Shown here: positions 33,667 through 42,000 of the stretch, piece by piece
How the letters are laid out: every line of letters starts with the position of its first letter
Numbering within the stretch: the first letter of the stretch is position 1
Source of the DNA: Streptomyces sp. NBC_00461
GTDB lineage: Bacteria > Actinomycetota > Actinomycetes > Streptomycetales > Streptomycetaceae
NCBI RefSeq assembly: GCF_036013935.1
Contig: NZ_CP107902.1
Span: 8,403,001-8,467,000, forward strand
Direction: 5' to 3'
Length of the DNA: 64,000 nucleotides
Notes under the pieces: generated by a model
Database searches by the model: none
What the model was told of the DNA's origin: nothing
What the model saw: the letters and a program-made list of their open reading frames with translations, nothing else
Translations under genes and position numbers: made by a program

Positions 33667-34632
33667 TCACCGGCCGTGGTGCAGCAGCCAGCCCCGCCAT
33701 GCCGACTCGACCATCTCGCGCACCCCGCGCCGGGCGGTCCAGCCCAGCTCCTCGGCGGCCAGGGCGGCGGAGGCGACCGCGCGGGGCGCGTCCCCCGGGC
33801 GGCGTGCCTCGACGAGGGGCGGCCTGCGGTCGCCGCTGACCTCGCCGATGACGGAGATCAGCTCGCGGACGGAGACGCCCTCGCCGCGCCCGATGTTCAC
33901 CGTGAGGTCACCACTGCGGTCGGCGAGCCGCCGGGCCGCCGCCAGATGCGCCTCGGCCAGGTCGGCGACATGGATGTAGTCGCGGACGCACGTGCCGTCC
34001 GGCGTCGGATAGTCGTCGCCGAAGATCCTGGGGGCCTCGTCCCGGGTGAGCCGGTCGAAGACCATGGGCACGATGTTGAAGACGCCCGTGTCGGCCAGCT
34101 CGGGCGCGGCCGCCCCCGCCACGTTGAAGTAGCGCAGGCAGACCGTCGAGATGCCGTGCGCCCGCCCCGTCGCCCGGACCAGCCACTCGCCGGTGAGCTT
34201 GGTCTCGCCGTACGGGTTCACCGGCGCGCACGGGGTGTCCTCCGTGATCAGGTCGACGTCCGGGTTGCCGTAGACGGCCGCCGACGAGGAGAACAGGAAC
34301 TTCCTGATCCCGGCCTCCGCGACCGTCTCGAGGAGCGTGGCGAGACCGCCGACGTTCTCCCGGTAGTAGCGGGTGGGCTGCGCCACGGACTCGGCGACCT
34401 GCTTGCGCGCCGCGAGGTGGACGACGCCACTCACGCCGTACTCGGCGAAGACCCGCTTCAGCAGGTCGCCGTCGTGCGACGAGCCCTCGACGAGCGGGAC
34501 GCCCGCGGGCAGTCGTGCGGCGAATCCGGCCGAGAGGTCGTCGAGCGCCACGACGCGCTCCCCGGCGTCGGTCATGGCCCGCACCACATGGGCCCCTATG
34601 TATCCCGCTCCGCCTGTGATCAGCCATGTCAT
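33667..34632 (-). CDS. galE: UDP-glucose 4-epimerase
   Basis: The 321-residue short-chain dehydrogenase-fold enzyme interconverts UDP-glucose and UDP-galactose. Visible: TWLITGGAGYIGAHVVRAMT (NAD motif GxxGxxG), VVHLAARKQVAESV, FLFSSSAAVYGNPD (catalytic Ser), NPYGETKLTGEWL (YxxxK), RYFNVAGA, CVRDYIHVADLA. TAGGGT (34641-34646, minus strand) is 8 nt before the ATG. It lies beside, and is divergent from, the phosphodiester polymer/lipid cluster, so UDP-Gal or a related sugar may feed the glycosyltransferase there; that link is inference. Confidence 0.95.
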   Translation of the reverse strand: MTWLITGGAGYIGAHVVRAMTDAGERVVALDDLSAGFAARLPAGVPLVEGSSHDGDLLKRVFAEYGVSGVVHLAARKQVAESVAQPTRYYRENVGGLATLLETVAEAGIRKFLFSSSAAVYGNPDVDLITEDTPCAPVNPYGETKLTGEWLVRATGRAHGISTVCLRYFNVAGAAAPELADTGVFNIVPMVFDRLTRDEAPRIFGDDYPTPDGTCVRDYIHVADLAEAHLAAARRLADRSGDLTVNIGRGEGVSVRELISVIGEVSGDRRPPLVEARRPGDAPRAVASAALAAEELGWTARRGVREMVESAWRGWLLHHGR

Positions 34633-34640
34633 GGTCGCCC

Positions 34641-34646
34641 ACCCTA
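34641..34646 (-). promoter_or_regulatory. -10 hexamer TAGGGT for galE
   Basis: TAGGGT lies 8 nt before ATG 34632 on the minus strand, consistent with a leaderless or nearly leaderless galE message. Confidence 0.45.
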
Positions 34647-34824
34647 TGTCCAGGCCGCACGGCGTTCCTCAATGTCCCGGATGCCTGATGTGGGCACCGC
34701 GGTTTGTGGGCGGGACCCCGAATAACCGATGATGATCGCGGCAAAGGCCAGTGGAGGCGGCGTTGATCGGCCCGTGAACGGGCGGTGAACGGCACCCTCC
34801 GGGCATCCGATAGCCTCTGCCGAC

Positions 34825-34905
34825 ATGCCGCCCGACTGGTGCAGCCAACGGGGCGCCCCCACCATGCACATGACCGGCGCCAGCGCGTCGGCACCCAGGG
34901 AGTGA
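34825..34905 (+). CDS. 26-codon upstream ORF before the CDP-alcohol cluster
   Basis: TAGCCT at 34811-34816, 8 nt before ATG 34825, gives a likely leaderless start. The frame begins MPPDWCSQRGAPTMHMTGAS and stops at 34903-34905, six bases before the TTG of the phosphotransferase gene. The RBS AGGGAG of that gene lies inside the last codons, so translation of the short frame could control access to it. The peptide itself may have no function. Confidence 0.4.
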   Translation: MPPDWCSQRGAPTMHMTGASASAPRE

Positions 34906-34911
34906 GTTCGG

Positions 34912-36702
34912 TTGTCGACCGCCATCCTCACCGGTCAGCCGGTCCCCGGATCGTCGATCGAGGGTGATCTGCGGTCCCTCGGCTTCGACGTACGGGTCGC
35001 CGCCGACGCCGCCGATGCCGAGACGCTCCTCGCCCAGGTTCCGAGCGACCAGCGGGTCGCCGTGGTCGACGCCCGCTTCGTGGGCCACCTGCACGCACTG
35101 CGCCTCGGTCTCACCGACCCCCGCTTCCCGCTCGCCGCGATCCCGGGCGCCGTCACGGCCCAGGCGGCCGGCCGCCAGGCCCTGACCCGCGCGATGGCCC
35201 GCGACAACTCCGCGGGCGGCGGTACGGCGGTCGCCGTGGACAGCCTCGCCGACCGCATGGTCACCGCCCTCGACGCCGACGGCGCCGGCGTCCACCGCCC
35301 CGAGCTGGGCAGCCTGGTCGCCGAGGTCCCGGCCGACCCGCAGGCCCGCAACGAGGCACGGCAGGCCGTGGCGAACGTCGACGAGGAGGCCGTACGCCTG
35401 AAGTCGGCCGTGAAGTCCCGCGACGGCTTCTTCACCACGTTCTGCATCAGCCCGTACTCGCGCTACCTGGCCCGCTGGTGCGCCCGCCGGGGCCTGACCC
35501 CGAACCAGGTCACCACCGCCTCCCTGCTCACCGCGCTGATCGCGGCGGGCTGCGCGGCCACCGGCACCCGCGTCGGCTTCGTCGCGGCCGGGATCCTGCT
35601 GATCTGCTCGTTCGTCCTGGACTGCACCGACGGCCAGCTCGCCCGCTACTCCCTGCAGTACTCCACGCTCGGCGCCTGGCTCGACGCCACCTTCGACCGC
35701 GCCAAGGAGTACGCCTACTACGCGGGCCTCGCGCTGGGAGCGGCCCGGGGCGGCGGTGACGACGTATGGGCGCTCGCTCTCGGCGCCATGATCCTGCAGA
35801 CCTGCCGGCACGTCGTCGACTTCTCCTTCAACGAGGCGAACCACGACGCCACCGCCAACACCAGCCCCACCGCGGCGCTCTCCGACAAGCTGGACAGCGT
35901 CGGCTGGACGGTGTGGGTACGGCGCATGATCGTGCTCCCGATCGGCGAGCGCTGGGCGATGATCGCGGTCCTCACCGCCGTCACGACCCCGCGCATCACC
36001 TTCTACGTCCTGCTCGCCGGCTGCGCCTTCGCGGCGACGTACACCACGGCCGGGCGGGTGCTGCGCTCGCTGACGCGCAGGGCGCAGCGCACGGACCGGG
36101 CGGCGCAGGCGTTGGCGGACCTCGCGGACAACGGCCCGCTCGCCTCCCTCGTGGCGCGTGCCACCCGCGTCCGCCTCGGCGCCCCGCTGCTGGTGGCGAC
36201 GGCCGGGACCGCTGTCCTCGCCGTGTCCCTCTTCTCCGGCGTGACCTGGGCGCCCGTCGCGGGCGCCGTCGTCTACACCGTCACCGCCGGTCAGGCCCTG
36301 TACCGCCCCCTCAAGGGCGCCCTCGACTGGCTGGTCCCGCCGCTGTTCCGGTTCGCCGAATACGGCACCGTCCTGGTCCTCGCGGCCAAGGCGGACGTGA
36401 ACGGCGCCCTCCCTGCGGCTTTCGGGCTGGTGGCTGCCGTCGCCTACCATCACTACGACACGGTGTACCGCATCCGCGGCAACGCCGGAGCGCCCCCGGC
36501 CTGGCTGGTGCGCGCCATCGGGGGGCACGACGGGCGGACGCTGCTCGTCACCGTTCTGGCCGCGGTCCTCACCGCCTCGCAGTTCAAGGTCGCGCTCACG
36601 GCGCTCGCCGTGGCCGTCGCCCTGCTGGTGCTCGTCGAGAGCATCCGCTTCTGGGTGTCCGCTGGGGCGCCCGCCGTACACGATGAAGGAGAACCCGCAT
36701 GA
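34912..36702 (+). CDS. CDP-alcohol phosphatidyltransferase-family protein (DUF5941-type)
   Basis: The 596-residue protein has a soluble N-terminal domain of about 150 residues (STAILTGQPVPGSSIEGDLR; later VVDARFVGHLHALRLGLTDP), which I cannot assign. It is followed by a CDP-alcohol phosphotransferase domain with the full D-x2-DG-x2-AR-x8-G-x3-D-x3-D signature (DCTDGQLARYSLQYSTLGAW then LDATFD, near residue 225-250), and further membrane helices to about 590. The enzyme should transfer a phospho-alcohol from a CDP-alcohol to an acceptor. TTG 34912 follows AGGGAG. Its last codon overlaps the next ATG, so it heads the operon. Confidence 0.88.
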   Translation: MSTAILTGQPVPGSSIEGDLRSLGFDVRVAADAADAETLLAQVPSDQRVAVVDARFVGHLHALRLGLTDPRFPLAAIPGAVTAQAAGRQALTRAMARDNSAGGGTAVAVDSLADRMVTALDADGAGVHRPELGSLVAEVPADPQARNEARQAVANVDEEAVRLKSAVKSRDGFFTTFCISPYSRYLARWCARRGLTPNQVTTASLLTALIAAGCAATGTRVGFVAAGILLICSFVLDCTDGQLARYSLQYSTLGAWLDATFDRAKEYAYYAGLALGAARGGGDDVWALALGAMILQTCRHVVDFSFNEANHDATANTSPTAALSDKLDSVGWTVWVRRMIVLPIGERWAMIAVLTAVTTPRITFYVLLAGCAFAATYTTAGRVLRSLTRRAQRTDRAAQALADLADNGPLASLVARATRVRLGAPLLVATAGTAVLAVSLFSGVTWAPVAGAVVYTVTAGQALYRPLKGALDWLVPPLFRFAEYGTVLVLAAKADVNGALPAAFGLVAAVAYHHYDTVYRIRGNAGAPPAWLVRAIGGHDGRTLLVTVLAAVLTASQFKVALTALAVAVALLVLVESIRFWVSAGAPAVHDEGEPA

Positions 36703-37451
36703 TCGGCCTCGTGCTGGCGGCCGGCGCCGGACGGCGTCTGCGCCCCTACACCGACAGCCTTCCCAAGGCTCTGGTGCCGGTGGGCCCCGCGGGCATAGAG
36801 GGCGAGCCCACGGTTCTCGACCTGACGCTCGGCAACTTCGCCGAGATCGGGCTGACCGAGGTCGCGATCATCGTCGGCTACCGCAAGGAGGCCGTGTACG
36901 AGCGCAAGGCGGCCCTGGAGCAGAAGTACGGTCTCAAGCTCACCCTCATCGACAACGACAAGGCCGAGGAGTGGAACAACGCCTACTCCCTGTGGTGCGG
37001 CCGTGACGCCCTCAAGGACGGCGTGATCCTCGCCAACGGCGACACCGTGCACCCGGTCTCCGTCGAGCGGACGCTGCTCGCCGCCCGCGGCGACGGCAAG
37101 AAGATCATCCTCGCCCTCGACACCGTGAAGTCGCTGGCGGACGAGGAGATGAAGGTCGTCGTCGATGCCGAGAAAGGCATGACGAAGATCACCAAGCTGA
37201 TGGACCCGGCCGAGGCGACCGGCGAGTACATCGGCGTCACCCTCATCGAGGGCGACGCCGCCCCCGAACTGGCCGACGCCCTGAAGGCGGTCTGGGAGAC
37301 CGACCCGCAGCAGTTCTACGAGCACGGGTACCAGGAGCTGGTGAACCGCGGCTTCCGGATCGATGTGGCGCCGATCGGCGACGTCAAGTGGGTCGAGATC
37401 GACAACCACGACGACCTCGCCAAGGGACGGGAGATCGCGTGCCAGTACTGA
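36699..37451 (+). CDS. Nucleotidyltransferase, phospho-alcohol cytidylyltransferase-like
   Basis: The 250-residue protein opens MIGLVLAAGAGRRLRPYTDS then LPKALVPVG, the nucleotidyltransferase Gx(G/A)xRLxPxT-PK signature. It has NDKAEEWNNAYSLWCGRDAL and GVILANGDTVHP, features shared with LicC-type phosphocholine and inositol-phosphate cytidylyltransferases rather than sugar-nucleotide enzymes. It would produce the CDP-alcohol used by the two flanking phosphotransferases. The ATG overlaps the upstream stop (ATGA at 36699), and its 3' end overlaps the next gene by 13 nt. The real alcohol is not known. Confidence 0.85.
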   Translation: MIGLVLAAGAGRRLRPYTDSLPKALVPVGPAGIEGEPTVLDLTLGNFAEIGLTEVAIIVGYRKEAVYERKAALEQKYGLKLTLIDNDKAEEWNNAYSLWCGRDALKDGVILANGDTVHPVSVERTLLAARGDGKKIILALDTVKSLADEEMKVVVDAEKGMTKITKLMDPAEATGEYIGVTLIEGDAAPELADALKAVWETDPQQFYEHGYQELVNRGFRIDVAPIGDVKWVEIDNHDDLAKGREIACQY

Positions 37452-38500
37452 CCCGGCTCATCCCCTCACCCGTCGTCGTGGACATCCGCCCGGGTGCCCT
37501 CGACGATCTCGCGTGCGTGCTGGCCGACGAGCGGATCTCGCAGTCGGGCAAGCTCGCCATCGCCGTCAGCGGCGGTTCCGGTGCCCGGCTGCGTCAGCGG
37601 CTGGAGCCGACGTTGCCCGGCGCCACCTGGTTCGAGGTCGGCGGCGGCACGCTCGACGACGCCATCCGCCTGGCCGGCGACATGAAGGCCGGGCACTACG
37701 ACGCGGTCGTGGGACTCGGCGGCGGCAAGATCATCGACTGCGCCAAGTTCGCCGCGGCGCGCGTGGGCCTGCCGCTGGTCGCCGTACCGACGAACCTCGC
37801 GCACGACGGCCTGTGCTCCCCGGTCGCGACGCTCGACAACGACGCGGGCCGCGGCTCCTACGGTGTGCCCAACCCGATAGCGGCCGTCATCGACCTCGAC
37901 GTGATCCGTGAGGCCCCGGTGCGGTTCGTGCGCGCGGGCATCGGCGACGCGATCTCCAACATCAACGCGATCGCGGACTGGGAGCTCGCCAACCGCGTCA
38001 ACGGTGAGAAGATCGACGGGCTCGCGGCCGCGATGGCCCGCCAGGCGGGCGAGGCGGTGCTGCGGCACCCGGGCGGGGTCGGCGACAACCACTTCCTCCA
38101 GGTGCTCGCCGAGGCACTGGTCCTCACGGGCGTCGCGATGTCGATCTCGGGTGACTCGCGCCCCGCCTCGGGCTCCTGCCACGAGATCAACCACGCCTTC
38201 GACCTGCTCTACCCCAAGCGCGCCGCAAGCCACGGCGAGCAGTGCGGCCTCGGCGCCGCCTTCGCGATGTACCTGCGCGGAGCCCACGAGGAGTCGGCCT
38301 ACATGGCCGAGGTGCTGCGCCGGCACGGGCTTCCGGTGCTGCCGGAGGAGATCGGCTTCACGGTGGACGAGTTCGTCCGCGCCGTGGAGTTCGCCCCGCA
38401 GACCCGGCCCGGCCGCTACACGATCCTCGAACACCTCGACCTGAAAACCAACCAGATCAAGGACACCTACGCCGACTATGTCAAGGCCATCGGTAGCTGA
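37439..38500 (+). CDS. sn-glycerol-1-phosphate dehydrogenase-like (COG0371) oxidoreductase
   Basis: The 353-residue protein belongs to the dehydroquinate-synthase-like/iron alcohol dehydrogenase fold. VGLGGGKIIDCAKFAAAR gives the NAD(P) binding site; PTNLAHDGLCSPVATLDN and SGDSRPASGSCHEINHAFDL with His give the metal site seen in archaeal and Bacillus (AraM) G1P dehydrogenases. In those enzymes DHAP is reduced to sn-glycerol-1-phosphate, the stereochemistry of archaeal lipids. GTG 37439 overlaps the nucleotidyltransferase. Other polyol-phosphate substrates are possible because this family is diverse. Confidence 0.85.
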   Translation: MPVLTRLIPSPVVVDIRPGALDDLACVLADERISQSGKLAIAVSGGSGARLRQRLEPTLPGATWFEVGGGTLDDAIRLAGDMKAGHYDAVVGLGGGKIIDCAKFAAARVGLPLVAVPTNLAHDGLCSPVATLDNDAGRGSYGVPNPIAAVIDLDVIREAPVRFVRAGIGDAISNINAIADWELANRVNGEKIDGLAAAMARQAGEAVLRHPGGVGDNHFLQVLAEALVLTGVAMSISGDSRPASGSCHEINHAFDLLYPKRAASHGEQCGLGAAFAMYLRGAHEESAYMAEVLRRHGLPVLPEEIGFTVDEFVRAVEFAPQTRPGRYTILEHLDLKTNQIKDTYADYVKAIGS

Positions 38501-39257
38501 ACTCCGCCCGGTCGTCCACCCCGCGGGGGTCAAGGACCGGCGCAGCGGTGAGCACTGGATGGGACGCCTCTACATGCGTGAGGTGTCCCTGCGGATCGAC
38601 CGCTACCTGGTGAACACCAGGGTCACCCCCAACCAGCTCACGTACCTGATGACCGTGTTCGGTGTGCTCGCGGCCCCGGCCCTGCTGGTGCCGGGGGTCC
38701 TGGGTGCGGTGCTCGGTGTGGTGTGTGTCCAGATGTACCTGCTGCTGGACTGCGTCGACGGCGAGATCGCGCGCTGGAAGAAGCAGTACTCGCTGAACGG
38801 CGTCTACCTGGACCGGGTCGGCGCCTACCTCACCGACGCCGCCGTCCTCGTCGGCTTCGGGCTGCGCGCCGCCGACCTGTGGGGCAGCGGCCGTATCGAC
38901 TGGCTGTGGGCCTTCCTCGGCACCCTGGCCGCGCTCGGGGCGATCCTGATCAAGGCCGAGACCGACCTGGTCGGCGTCGCCCGGCACCAGGGCGGGCTGC
39001 CGCCGGTCAAGGAGGCCGCCGCCGAGATGCGCACCTCCGGCATGGCGCTGGCCCGCCGCGCCGCCGCCGCTTTCAAGTTCCACCGGCTGATCCTCGGCAT
39101 CGAGGCGTCGCTGCTGATCCTGGTCCTGGCGATCGCGGACCAGCTCCGCGGCGACCTGTTCTTCTCCCGGCTCGGCGTCGCGGTGCTGGCCGGCATCGCA
39201 CTCCTGCAGACCCTGCTGCACCTGGTGTCGATCCTCGCGTCGAGCAGGCTGAAGTGA
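38478..39257 (+). CDS. Second CDP-alcohol phosphatidyltransferase-family protein
   Basis: The 259-residue membrane protein contains DCVDGEIARWKKQYSLNGVY then LDRVGAYLTD near residues 91-120, the DG-AR-G-D-D active site of CDP-alcohol phosphotransferases. It has about six hydrophobic segments and begins SRPSVAELRPVVHPAGVKDR. It overlaps the dehydrogenase gene by 23 nt, so translation is coupled. Two paralogous phosphotransferases in one operon suggest two successive transfers, or transfer to two acceptors. The GT-A glycosyltransferase follows directly. Confidence 0.88.
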   Translation: MSRPSVAELRPVVHPAGVKDRRSGEHWMGRLYMREVSLRIDRYLVNTRVTPNQLTYLMTVFGVLAAPALLVPGVLGAVLGVVCVQMYLLLDCVDGEIARWKKQYSLNGVYLDRVGAYLTDAAVLVGFGLRAADLWGSGRIDWLWAFLGTLAALGAILIKAETDLVGVARHQGGLPPVKEAAAEMRTSGMALARRAAAAFKFHRLILGIEASLLILVLAIADQLRGDLFFSRLGVAVLAGIALLQTLLHLVSILASSRLK

Positions 39258-40135
39258 GCGCCATGAAGGTCGGCGCGGTGATCATCACCATGGGCAACCG
39301 CCCCGACGAGCTCCGCGCCCTCCTCGACTCGGTCGCCAAGCAGGACGGCGACCGTGTCGAGGTCGTCGTGGTCGGCAACGGCTCGCCGGTCCCGGACGTC
39401 CCCGAGGGTGTCCGCACCATCGAGCTGCCCGAGAACCTCGGCATCCCCGGAGGCCGCAACGTCGGCATAGAGGCCTTCGGCCCCAGCGGCCGCGACGTCG
39501 ACGTGTTGATGTTCCTCGACGACGACGGCCTCCTCGCGGGCCACGACACCGCCGAGCTGTGCCGCCGGGCCTTCGAGACCGACCACGAACTCGGCATCAT
39601 CAGCTTCCGCATCGCCGACCCCGAGACGGGGGTCACCCAGCGCCGCCACGTCCCCCGGCTGCGCGCGGCCGACCCGATGCGCTCCTCCCGGGTCACCACC
39701 TTCCTCGGCGGCGCCAACGCCGTCCGCACCCAGGTCTTCGCCGAAGTCGGCGGCCTCCCGGACGAATTCTTCTACGCCCACGAGGAAACCGACCTGGCAT
39801 GGCGGGCTCTCGACGCGGGCTGGATGATCGACTACCGGTCCGACATGGTGCTGTACCACCCCACGACCGCGCCCTCGCGGCACGCGGTCTACCACCGCAT
39901 GGTCGCCCGCAACCGCGTCTGGCTGGCCCGCCGCAACCTCCCCGCGCTGCTCGTCCCGGTCTACCTCGGGGTCTGGTTGCTGCTCACCCTCGTTCGCCGC
40001 CCCTCGCGGCCCGCCCTCAGGGCGTGGTTCGGCGGGTTCCGCGAAGGCTGGACCACCTCGTGCGGACCGCTCAGGCCCATGAAGTGGCGTACGGTGTGGC
40101 GGCTGACCCGACTGGGCCGGCCCCCGGTGATCTGA
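39254..40135 (+). CDS. Family 2 glycosyltransferase
   Basis: The 293-residue GT-A fold protein: VGAVIITMGNRPDELRALLD at the N-terminus, VEVVVVGNGSPVPDVPEG, ENLGIPGGRNVGIEA, the metal site VLMFLDDDGLLAG near residue 82, and EFFYAHEETDLAWRALDAGW (the ED box). A hydrophobic helix lies near 245 (LLVPVYLGVWLLLTLV), and the C-terminus is basic. It would add a sugar to a membrane-bound phospho-acceptor. GTG 39254 (GTGA overlap with the previous stop) is chosen; ATG 39263 is a close alternative. Confidence 0.88.
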   Translation: MSAMKVGAVIITMGNRPDELRALLDSVAKQDGDRVEVVVVGNGSPVPDVPEGVRTIELPENLGIPGGRNVGIEAFGPSGRDVDVLMFLDDDGLLAGHDTAELCRRAFETDHELGIISFRIADPETGVTQRRHVPRLRAADPMRSSRVTTFLGGANAVRTQVFAEVGGLPDEFFYAHEETDLAWRALDAGWMIDYRSDMVLYHPTTAPSRHAVYHRMVARNRVWLARRNLPALLVPVYLGVWLLLTLVRRPSRPALRAWFGGFREGWTTSCGPLRPMKWRTVWRLTRLGRPPVI

Positions 40136-40210
40136 CAAGCTCGTTCCTGTTCACGAGGTCTTGCCCTTGCCCGCACGGGCTGCGCATCCCGAAGACGAAA
40201 GTTTCCACCA

Positions 40211-41140
40211 GTGAGTGAGTCAACGCACGACGGCACGGTCACGCTGAGCGTGGCCGTATCGCCCGACGAGGGCCTCGCGGCGCGGCAGCTCGCCGCCAAG
40301 TACGGGCTGACCGTGAGCGGCGCCCGGCCCTCCCTCGTCGAGTACGTCCGCCAGCTCTGGGACCGGCGTCACTTCATCCTCGCCTTCTCGCGGGCGAAGC
40401 TGACCGCTCAGTACAGCCAGGCCAAGCTCGGCCAGCTCTGGCAGGTGGCGACCCCGCTGCTGAACGCGGCCGTCTACTTCTTCATCTTCGGCGTCATCCT
40501 GAACGCCAGCCGGGGCATGTCGAAGGACGTCTACATCCCGTTCCTGGTCACGGGCGTCTTCGTGTTCACCTTCACTCAGAGCTCGGTGATGGCCGGGGTA
40601 CGGGCGATCTCCGGCAACCTCGGCCTGGTCCGCGCCCTGCACTTCCCGCGCGCCTCGCTGCCGATCTCCTTCGCGCTGCAGCAGCTCCAGCAGCTGCTGT
40701 TCTCGATGATCGTGCTGTTCGCCGTGGCCATCGGCTTCGGCAGCTTCCCGGACCTGTCCTGGCTGCTGATCGTGCCGGTACTCGCGCTGCAGTTCCTGTT
40801 CAACACCGGCCTGGCGCTGATCATGGCCCGCGCGGGCGCCAAGACCCCGGACCTGGCCCAGCTCATGCCGTTCATCATGCGTACGTGGATGTACGCGTCC
40901 GGCGTGATGTTCTCGATCCCCATCATGCTGGCCGACAAGCCGCAGTGGGTGGCGACCGTCCTGCAGTGGAATCCGGCCACCATCTACATGGACCTGATGC
41001 GCTTCTCGCTCATCGAGGACTATGGCGCCGAGAACCTTCCCGATCACGTCTGGGCGGCCGCGGGCGGCTGGGCCGCGCTGTGTGCCCTCGGCGGCTTCGT
41101 GTACTTCTGGAAGGCGGAGGAGAGGTACGGCCGTGGCTGA
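40211..41140 (+). CDS. ABC-2 type permease (TagG/Wzm-like polymer exporter)
   Basis: The 309-residue protein has a cytoplasmic N-terminus (SPDEGLAARQLAAKYGLTVS) and then about six TM helices. The Wzm/TagG pattern is visible: FSRAKLTAQYSQAKLGQLWQ (amphipathic entry helix), ATPLLNAAVYFFIFGVILNA, and the C-terminal half with SGVMFSIPIMLADKPQWVAT and QWNPATIYMDLMRFSL. Wzm/TagG exporters move lipid-linked teichoic acids or O-antigen-like chains. It forms a pair with the next gene, whose GTG overlaps its stop. A 75-bp gap separates it from the glycosyltransferase gene, possibly with a weak promoter. Confidence 0.9.
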   Translation: MSESTHDGTVTLSVAVSPDEGLAARQLAAKYGLTVSGARPSLVEYVRQLWDRRHFILAFSRAKLTAQYSQAKLGQLWQVATPLLNAAVYFFIFGVILNASRGMSKDVYIPFLVTGVFVFTFTQSSVMAGVRAISGNLGLVRALHFPRASLPISFALQQLQQLLFSMIVLFAVAIGFGSFPDLSWLLIVPVLALQFLFNTGLALIMARAGAKTPDLAQLMPFIMRTWMYASGVMFSIPIMLADKPQWVATVLQWNPATIYMDLMRFSLIEDYGAENLPDHVWAAAGGWAALCALGGFVYFWKAEERYGRG

Positions 41141-41924
41141 GCAGAACCCCGAGCAACCGCAGGGCGAGCGGATCCCCACCGTCATCGCCGACGAGCTGCA
41201 CATCGTCTACCGCGTCCATGGCGCGAAGACCGGCAAGGGCAGCGCCACCGCCGCCCTCAGCCGCATCATCAAGCGCGGCGAAGAGCGCGGCGTGCGCAAG
41301 GTGCACGCCGTCAAGGGAGTCTCCTTCGTCTCCTACCGCGGCGAGGCCGTCGGCCTGATCGGCTCCAACGGTTCCGGCAAGTCGACCCTGCTGCGCGCCA
41401 TCGCCGGTCTGCTCCCGGCAGAGAAGGGGCGCGTCTACACCAACGGCCAGCCCTCGCTGCTGGGCGTGAACGCGGCCCTGATGAACGACCTGACGGGCGA
41501 GCGGAACGTCATATTGGGCGGGCTCGCCATGGGAATGTCCCGCGAGCAGGTCAGGGAGCGCTACCAGGAGATCGTCGACTTCTCGGGCATCAACGAGAAG
41601 GGCGACTTCATCACCCTCCCGATGCGCACCTACTCCTCCGGCATGGCGGCCCGTCTGCGCTTTTCCATCGCCGCCGCCAAGGACCACGACGTCCTGATGA
41701 TCGACGAGGCGCTGGCCACCGGTGACCGCAAGTTCCAGAAGCGCTCCGAGGAACGCATCCGCGAGCTGCGCAAGGAGGCCGGCACGGTGTTTCTCGTCAG
41801 TCACAACAACAAGTCGATCCGCGATACCTGCGACCGCGTCCTGTGGCTGGAACGCGGCGAGCTGCGCATGGACGGGCCTACCGAAGAGGTCCTCAAGGAG
41901 TACGAGAAGTTCACGGGCAAGTAG
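41133..41924 (+). CDS. ABC exporter ATPase (TagH/Wzt-like)
   Basis: The 263-residue protein has the teichoic acid/O-antigen type ABC domain. HAVKGVSFVSYRGEAVGLIG precedes Walker A SNGSGKSTLLRAI near residue 80, then LLGVNAALMNDLTGERNVIL, PMRTYSSGMAARLRFSIAAA (signature with YSSGM), Walker B VLMIDEALATGD, and VFLVSHNNKSIRDTCDRVLW. It lacks the C-terminal carbohydrate-binding domain of long Wzt proteins, as TagH-like short forms do. GTG 41133 overlaps the permease stop. A strong terminator follows the gene. Confidence 0.92.
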   Translation: MAEQNPEQPQGERIPTVIADELHIVYRVHGAKTGKGSATAALSRIIKRGEERGVRKVHAVKGVSFVSYRGEAVGLIGSNGSGKSTLLRAIAGLLPAEKGRVYTNGQPSLLGVNAALMNDLTGERNVILGGLAMGMSREQVRERYQEIVDFSGINEKGDFITLPMRTYSSGMAARLRFSIAAAKDHDVLMIDEALATGDRKFQKRSEERIRELRKEAGTVFLVSHNNKSIRDTCDRVLWLERGELRMDGPTEEVLKEYEKFTGK

Positions 41925-41960
41925 TCCACCCCGACCTGGACGGACTGGCCAGGACGCTTC

Positions 41961-41997
41961 GCAGGGCCCCGCCGGAACTGACCCGGCGGGGCCCTGC
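41961..41997 (+). terminator. 15-bp perfect hairpin terminating the exporter cluster
   Basis: GCAGGGCCCCGCCGG pairs with CCGGCGGGGCCCTGC across AACTGAC. A further GACGC/GCGTC flank extends the pairing. It lies 37 nt past the ATPase stop and isolates it from the hopanoid operon. Confidence 0.88.
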
Positions 41998-42000
41998 GTC

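Noticed and set aside
34633..34911. Riboswitch or tRNA in the galE/phosphotransferase gap
   Set aside because: I see no cloverleaf, conserved riboswitch core or strong hairpin, only a short uORF and -10 boxes.
34669..36681. 670-residue minus-strand open frame
   Set aside because: It is antisense to the CDP-alcohol phosphotransferase, whose signature DG-AR-G-D-D is complete.
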